From Streptomyces sp. WAC 01529 (GTDB lineage: Bacteria; Actinomycetota; Actinomycetes; Streptomycetales; Streptomycetaceae), in the NCBI RefSeq assembly GCF_003945545.1, contig NZ_CP029617.1:6475001-6539000 (forward strand): a stretch of DNA of 64,000 nucleotides, read 5' to 3'. Under the pieces are notes generated by a model. That model searched no databases. It was not told where the DNA came from and saw nothing but the letters and a program-made list of their open reading frames with translations. The translations under genes and the position numbers were made by a program. Shown here piece after piece: positions 59,158 to 64,000 of the stretch. Positions within the stretch are counted from its first letter, which is position 1. Every line of letters starts with the position of its first letter.

Positions 59158-60705
59158 GTGGACATCACCAGGCGCCAAGTGCTGTGGGCCGGCGGAGCGT
59201 TGGGCACGGCCGCGCTGCTCACCGCGTGCTCGGGGGACGGCGACACCTCGTCCAAGGCGGGCGGTGGCGGCAAGCCCCGCAAGGGCGGCACCCTGCGCGT
59301 CGGCGCGCTCGGCCGCGCCTCGGCCATCACCCGGGACCCGCACGGCACCCAGGCCAACGAGAGCGACTACCTCATCATCGCCCTCGTGTACGACACCCTC
59401 ACCGCGCCCGGCGCCAAGGACAACACCGCCCCGCGCCTCGCCGCCAGTTGGAAGTCCTCCGCCGACCTGAAGACCTGGCGCTTCAAGATCGCGGAGGGGG
59501 CCAAGTTCCACGACGGCTCCCCCGTCACCGCCGACGACGTCGTCTGGTCGCTCAAGCGGCTGCGCGGCACCCCCTCCGGCGCCTCCCGGCTGCCCGGCAT
59601 CAAGGCCGAGAACATCAAGGCCGAGGGCAAGGACACCGTCGTCCTCGTCTCCGACTACGCCAATGCCGAACTGCCCCTTCTGACCCGCCTGTCCACCTTC
59701 GTGCTGAAGAAGGACACCAAGGAGAAGGAACTCGGCAAGGCCCCCGGCACCGGCCCCTTCAAGCTCGACTGGTTCCGCTCCGGCAACGCCCGCCTCGTGC
59801 GCAACGAGCACTGGCACGGCGGCGACGTACTGCTCGACGCCATCGAGGTCAAGATCTTCGAGTCCCCGCAGGCCATGTCCAACGCACTGCTCGCCGGGCA
59901 GATCGACCTCGCCTCCAACGTCGGCCCGGTCGCCGCCCGCACCGCCGAGAAGCGCAAGGACATCCAGGTCGTGCGCCGCCCCGACGACATGGCGATGCCG
60001 ATCATCATGCGCGCGGGCGACGGCCCGTTCGCCGACCCCAAGGTCCGCGAGGCGCTGCGCCTCGCCGTCGACCGCAAGGCCATGGTCAAGCAGGTCCTGT
60101 CCGGCTACGGCACCGTCGGCAACGACATCATGGGCACCGGCGACCCCGCCTACGCGTCGGACATCCCGCAGCGCGGACGCGACCTCGCCAAGGCCAAGTC
60201 CCTCCTGAAGGAAGCGGACTTCGACACCTCCAAGACGTACAAGCTGATGACGACCGAGGACGTGCCCGGCCTCGCCGAGTCCGCGACGCTCTTCGCCAGC
60301 CAGGTCCGCGAGGCGGGCGTCAAGATCCAGGTGGTCAAGCAGGAGTCCGCCACCTTCTACGACAAGACGTGGCTCAAGGCCGACCTCTACACCACCTACT
60401 GGGGCACCAACGACTCGGTGCTCTTCTTCGCCAGCAAGACCATGGAGTCCAAGTCCGGGCAGAACGAGGCGGCCTGGAAGAACAAGGAGTTCGACGCCGC
60501 CTACCGCGAGGCCATCGGCGCCAAGGACGCCGACGCGCGCGCCAAGGCCCTGACCAGGCTCCAGCAGATCCAGCACGACGACTCCGGCTACCTGCTGTGG
60601 GGCGTCGCCGAGGGCATCGACCTCGCCGCGGCCCCCGTGCACGGCCTGCCCAAGCTGCCCGGCTACGGACGCGTTCAGCTCGAGCGGGCATGGCTGGCCC
60701 GCTGA
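59158..60705 (+). CDS. ABC transporter substrate-binding lipoprotein, peptide/nickel class (SBP family 5)
   Basis: 515 residues. Tat-like/lipoprotein signal: Arg5-Arg6 in TRRQVLW and lipobox LTAC with Cys24. Family-5 features: ITRDPHGTQAN, KFHDGSPVTADDVVWSLKR and GTGPFKLDWF. Members bind oligopeptides, nickel or metal-opine complexes (as CntA/Opp1A do). GTG start with GAGG six bases upstream. First gene of the rightward iron-box operon; likely captures the loaded metallophore. Confidence 0.92.
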   Translation: MDITRRQVLWAGGALGTAALLTACSGDGDTSSKAGGGGKPRKGGTLRVGALGRASAITRDPHGTQANESDYLIIALVYDTLTAPGAKDNTAPRLAASWKSSADLKTWRFKIAEGAKFHDGSPVTADDVVWSLKRLRGTPSGASRLPGIKAENIKAEGKDTVVLVSDYANAELPLLTRLSTFVLKKDTKEKELGKAPGTGPFKLDWFRSGNARLVRNEHWHGGDVLLDAIEVKIFESPQAMSNALLAGQIDLASNVGPVAARTAEKRKDIQVVRRPDDMAMPIIMRAGDGPFADPKVREALRLAVDRKAMVKQVLSGYGTVGNDIMGTGDPAYASDIPQRGRDLAKAKSLLKEADFDTSKTYKLMTTEDVPGLAESATLFASQVREAGVKIQVVKQESATFYDKTWLKADLYTTYWGTNDSVLFFASKTMESKSGQNEAAWKNKEFDAAYREAIGAKDADARAKALTRLQQIQHDDSGYLLWGVAEGIDLAAAPVHGLPKLPGYGRVQLERAWLAR

Positions 60706-61700
60706 GCGGCACGGTGAGCGAGCGGGTCGCGGGCCTTCGCCCGCGGCCCGCCGGCCCCGTGCTCTCCGGGACCCTGCGCCTCGCCGGGCTGCTCGCACGC
60801 CGGGCGCTGCTCCTCGCCGTCCTGCTCGTCACCGTCTTCGTCGCCGTCGAACTCCTGCCGGGCGACGCCGCCAACGCCACCTCCGAGCGCGGCGAGAGCG
60901 CCGCCGACCTCGCGCGCCGCCGCGAACTCCTCGGCCTCGACCGGCCCGTCCTCACCCGCTTCTGGGAGTGGATGACCGGCCTGCCCACCGGCGACTTCGG
61001 CACCTCCGCGCGCGGCGAACCGATCGCCGACATCCTCTCCAAGCCGCTTCCCAACACCCTGCTCCTCGGCGGCCTCGCGCTCCTGGTGACCCTCGCCGTC
61101 TCGCTCGCCCTCGGCTGCTGGGCCGCGCTCAAGCCGGGCGGCGCCACCGACCGGGCCGTCTCCGCGACCGCCACCGGCATCCTCGCGCTGCCGGAGTTCG
61201 TCGTCGCCGTCGCGCTCGTCCTCGTCTTCGCGCTCTGGACCGACCTGCTGCCCGCCGTCACCCTCACCGACGCCGACGGCACGCCCGCCTCCTGGCGCAT
61301 GCTGATCCTGCCCGTCCTCGCCCTCGCGATCCCGCAGATCGGCTGGAACGTCCGCATCGTGCGCGCCGCCCTCGCCGACGAGGCCAAGGCGCCGCACGTG
61401 GAGAGCGCCGTCATCGACGGACTGCCCCGCCACCGCGTCTTCACCCACCACCTGCTGCCCGGCGCGCTGCCCACCGTCGCGGCGGGCATCGCCACCTCCA
61501 CCGGCATGCTCCTCGGCGGCGCCGTCGTGGTGGAGACCATCTTCAACTACCCGGGCATCGGCTCCGTCCTCGCGGGCGCCGTCACCGACCGCGACGGCCC
61601 GCTCGTCGCCGGGGTCGTCGCCGTCACCGGCGCCGTCATCACCGGCGTGCTGCTCCTCGCCGACCTCGTACGTTCCTGGGCTTCGGGAGGCCGTATATGA
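60690..61700 (+). CDS. ABC transporter permease (DppB/NikB type)
   Basis: 336 residues. N-terminal helix LLAVLLVTVFVAVELLPGDA, the loop DLARRRELLGLDRPVLTRF and the EAA-like stretch HLLPGALPTVAAGIATSTGM mark the first permease of Dpp/Nik importers. About six membrane segments. The ATG at 60690 overlaps the preceding gene by 16 bases; a GTG at 60714 is the alternative. It overlaps the second permease by ATGA. Confidence 0.9.
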   Translation: MAGPLSGTVSERVAGLRPRPAGPVLSGTLRLAGLLARRALLLAVLLVTVFVAVELLPGDAANATSERGESAADLARRRELLGLDRPVLTRFWEWMTGLPTGDFGTSARGEPIADILSKPLPNTLLLGGLALLVTLAVSLALGCWAALKPGGATDRAVSATATGILALPEFVVAVALVLVFALWTDLLPAVTLTDADGTPASWRMLILPVLALAIPQIGWNVRIVRAALADEAKAPHVESAVIDGLPRHRVFTHHLLPGALPTVAAGIATSTGMLLGGAVVVETIFNYPGIGSVLAGAVTDRDGPLVAGVVAVTGAVITGVLLLADLVRSWASGGRI

Positions 61701-62548
61701 CCGCGCCCCTCACCCTGGCGAAGCGGGCCGCACGCCGCCTCCCGCGCCGCGGCGTCGTCCTGCGCGTCCTGCCCGCCCTGCTGCTGGTCGCCCTCGCCTT
61801 CGCCGGGCCCTGGCTCGCGCCGCACGCCATCGACACCCCCGTCACCGCCCCCTACGCCGAACCGGGCGGCGAGGCGGCGCTCGGCGGCGACCAGCTCGGC
61901 CGCGACGTCCTGAGCCGACTGCTCGCCGGAGGACGCGAACTCATCGCCACCTCCCTCCTGGTGGCCTTCCTCGTCACCGGCTCCGCCGCGCTCCTCGGCG
62001 CGATCGGCGCGCTGCGCCCCGCCGTCGGACGCGTCGTCGAACGCTGCGCCGACGTCCTCATGCTGCTCCCCGCCGTCCTCGGCATCCTGCTCATCGCGCT
62101 CTCCTGGCCCGGCGGCGGACGGTTCGCCGTCATCGCGGCCGCCGTGGTGATGGGCGTGCCCTACGCCGTACGCCTGGTCGCGGGCGCCGCCGCGCCGGTC
62201 GCCGCCTCCGGGTACATCGAGGCCGCAGCGGTCGGCGGCGAACGCCTGTGGCACCTCGTCGTACGCGAGGTGCTGCCCAATCTGCGGGCCACGCTCCTCG
62301 CCCTCTTCGGGCTGCGCTTCGTCGCCGCCGTCTACATCGTGGCGACCGCCGGCTTCCTCCAGGTGGGGCCCCAGCCGCCCGCCGCCGACTGGGCGCTGAT
62401 GATCCGGGAGAACTCCGGCGGGATCGTCCTGAACCCCTGGGCCGTCCTCGCCCCCTCCCTCGCCATCGGCCTCCTCGCCATGAGCGTCAACCTCGCGGCC
62501 TCGGCACTGGTGCCGCGGGCCGGCCGCGAGGCGGTGACGGCGCTGTGA
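61697..62548 (+). CDS. ABC transporter permease (DppC/NikC type)
   Basis: 283 residues. GGDQLGRDVLSRLLAGGR is the DppC/NikC signature before the first core helix; the EAA loop is AAAVGGERLWHLVVREVLPN. Five to six membrane segments. Starts with ATG overlapping the previous stop. Forms the heterodimeric channel with the preceding permease. Confidence 0.92.
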   Translation: MTAPLTLAKRAARRLPRRGVVLRVLPALLLVALAFAGPWLAPHAIDTPVTAPYAEPGGEAALGGDQLGRDVLSRLLAGGRELIATSLLVAFLVTGSAALLGAIGALRPAVGRVVERCADVLMLLPAVLGILLIALSWPGGGRFAVIAAAVVMGVPYAVRLVAGAAAPVAASGYIEAAAVGGERLWHLVVREVLPNLRATLLALFGLRFVAAVYIVATAGFLQVGPQPPAADWALMIRENSGGIVLNPWAVLAPSLAIGLLAMSVNLAASALVPRAGREAVTAL

Positions 62549-62603
62549 GACAGAAGAGCGCTCCGGTGAAGGAAGAGACCGCGATGACCCAGGGGGTCGC
62601 CCT

Positions 62604-64000
62604 GTGAACCACATGCCTGACTGGTACCCGAAGGGGCAGGTCCCCTCCTCCGGCGTGGCGGTGCGCGTCGCCGGTCTGACCGTCGCCGCCGACGACGGAC
62701 GGCTCCTCCTGGAGGGCGGCGGCATGGAGGTGCGGCCCGGTCGCGTCACCGCGCTCGTCGGGCCGTCGGGGTCCGGCAAGACCACCCTCCTGCGGGCCGT
62801 CGCCGGAGTCCTGCCGCCCGGCGCCCGGCGCACCGCGGGGACCGTGGAGGTCCTGGGCCAGGACCCCCTGGCACTCGGCGCGGCCGACCTGCGCGCCCTG
62901 CGCCGCCACCGCCTCGCCTATCTCGGCCAGGACCCCGGCTCCGGACTCAACCCCCGCATGAAGGTGCGCCGCCTCATCGCCGAGGTCGCCGTCGACCGCG
63001 GCCCCGAGGCGCTGCGCGCCCAGCTGGAGGAGGTACGGCTGCCACTCGGCCAGGGCCTGGAGAACCGCCGCACGGGCGAGCTGTCCGGCGGCCAGCAGCG
63101 CCGCGTCGCCCTCGCCAGGGCGCTGGCCCGCCGCCCCGCGGTCCTCCTCCTCGACGAGCCCACCGCGGGCCTCGACCCCGCGGTGCGGGACGAGATCGCC
63201 GAGCTGCTGCGGCACCTCGCGGCCCACCACCGGCTCGCGGTCGCCCTCTCCTGCCACGACACCGACCTCGTCGCACGCCTGGCGGACGACGTCGTCGACC
63301 TGGCGCCCGAAGGGGCACCGCCCCTGCCGCTGCCCGCGCCCCGTCCTCGTACCGCCGACGCCCCGCTCGCGTCGGACGGCACGCCCATGCTCGCCGTCGC
63401 CGGACTGCGCGCCGCCTTCACCCACCGCGGCCGTGGCGTTCCCGTGCTGCACGGCGTCGACCTCACCGTCACCGCCGGGTCGAGCACGGGCATCGTCGGC
63501 GCCTCCGGATCCGGCAAGACCACGCTCGTGCGCGCCGTCGTCGGCCTGCACCGGCCCACCGACGGCACGGTCACGCTCGACGGGGTACGCCTCCACCCCG
63601 CCGCCCACGGCCGCACCCGCGCCCAGCGCCGCGCGCTGCAACTCGTGCCGCAGGACCCGCTCGGCACCCTCAACCCCAGCCGCACGGTCGGCGACACCCT
63701 CGGCCGCCCGCTGCGGCTGCACGAGCGGGCCACCCGCGCCGAGGTCCCCGGGCGCGTCCTTGAACTCCTGGAGAGCGTGGGCCTGCCCGCGAACTTCGCC
63801 GACCGCTACCCCCGCGAGCTCTCCGGGGGCCAGCGCCAACGGGCCTCCATAGCACGGGCGTTGGCCGCCGACCCCGACGTCCTTGTCTGCGACGAGGTCA
63901 CCTCGGCCCTGGACGACAGGACCGCCGGGGCCGTCATGGACCTCCTCGAAGAGCTGCGGGAGAGCCGCGCCCTCGCCCTGGTCCTCATCAGCCACGACCT
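62604..64000 (+). CDS. ABC transporter ATPase, fused double nucleotide-binding domain (3' partial)
   Basis: At least 465 residues; the gene runs off the window. Two ATPase domains: first Walker A GPSGSGKTT, signature LSGGQQRR, Walker B VLLLDEPTAGLD; second Walker A GASGSGKTT, signature LSGGQRQR, Walker B VLVCDEVTSALD. Dpp/Nik systems normally use two separate ATPases (D and F); here they are one protein. In the second domain the usual Pro after Glu is Val. GTG at 62604 with AGGGGG seven bases upstream. It powers the metallophore-type importer. Confidence 0.9.
   Translation, partial: MNHMPDWYPKGQVPSSGVAVRVAGLTVAADDGRLLLEGGGMEVRPGRVTALVGPSGSGKTTLLRAVAGVLPPGARRTAGTVEVLGQDPLALGAADLRALRRHRLAYLGQDPGSGLNPRMKVRRLIAEVAVDRGPEALRAQLEEVRLPLGQGLENRRTGELSGGQQRRVALARALARRPAVLLLDEPTAGLDPAVRDEIAELLRHLAAHHRLAVALSCHDTDLVARLADDVVDLAPEGAPPLPLPAPRPRTADAPLASDGTPMLAVAGLRAAFTHRGRGVPVLHGVDLTVTAGSSTGIVGASGSGKTTLVRAVVGLHRPTDGTVTLDGVRLHPAAHGRTRAQRRALQLVPQDPLGTLNPSRTVGDTLGRPLRLHERATRAEVPGRVLELLESVGLPANFADRYPRELSGGQRQRASIARALAADPDVLVCDEVTSALDDRTAGAVMDLLEELRESRALALVLISHD

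Noticed and set aside
57843..60689. 1285-residue plus-strand frame ending in the DppB-type permease
   Set aside because: The first part is antisense to the hydroxylase and a shifted frame of the binding protein; only the segment from 60690 is permease.
1..64000. tRNA, rRNA, phage integrase or transposase genes
   Set aside because: None recognised on either strand; cluster borders show terminators, not attachment sites.

Overview
The window is very GC-rich, has strong third-position GC bias, short gaps, many GTG/TTG starts, DmdR/IdeR-type iron boxes, a DasR-type operator and a coproporphyrin-dependent haem pathway. Together these point to a Streptomyces (or close actinomycete) chromosome. I see no rRNA, tRNA, CRISPR array, insertion sequence or prophage.

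Left part (1-15.3 kb). A poly-gamma-glutamate synthase operon (HAMP protein, pgsB, pgsC, NlpC/P60 hydrolase) is followed by a NYN-domain protein and an unrecognised repeat protein. Then comes conserved core metabolism: fadB/fadA fatty-acid oxidation, rnd, a LuxR-type regulator, a DUF3000 gene and hemE. Between fadA and rnd lie two tandem-repeat arrays in opposite orientation, meeting at a perfect hairpin.

15.4-24.6 kb is a seven-gene minus-strand cluster: secreted CE18/Agd3-like deacetylase, PelF-type glycosyltransferase, polytopic membrane protein, LegB-like dehydratase, sugar nucleotidyltransferase, epimerase and spherulin-4 (Sph3-like) hydrolase. These are the parts list of Pel/galactosaminogalactan-type exopolysaccharides. 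A near-perfect DasR (GlcNAc-responsive) site lies upstream.

24.8-31.2 kb holds a CoA-disulfide-reductase-like flavoprotein, a DUF4349 lipoprotein, hemY/hemQ and a secreted tripeptidyl-aminopeptidase-like hydrolase. 31.3-36.4 kb is a second accessory cluster: a DUF692 (multinuclear iron-dependent oxidase) gene sits four bases from a TIGR04222 membrane protein whose C-terminal tail is Gly/Ser with nine regularly spaced cysteines, flanked by two DUF4142 genes and a second TIGR04222 gene. This looks like a RiPP-like cysteine-modification system with a membrane-anchored substrate.

36.5-52.3 kb is mixed: PTH2-type hydrolase, small ABC exporter, a 51-residue zinc-ribbon protein, a polysaccharide deacetylase lipoprotein, tandem DHA2 drug exporters sharing a leader motif, a LysR/EthD/PhzF group, an alpha/beta hydrolase with an MFS gene behind a strong palindromic operator, an FG-GAP propeller protein, a small secreted protein and an ArsR-type regulator with a TTA codon.

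52.4-64 kb is a divergent, iron-box-controlled locus. Leftward genes encode a clavaminate-synthase-like hydroxylase, SbnB- and SbnA-like enzymes of 2,3-diaminopropionate formation, a PLP decarboxylase carrying a repeat insertion, and a MATE exporter. Rightward genes encode a peptide/nickel-class ABC importer with fused ATPases, cut by the window edge. No NRPS or NIS synthetase is visible, so this is best read as a candidate small amino-acid-derived metallophore system, with synthesis, export and uptake under iron control.
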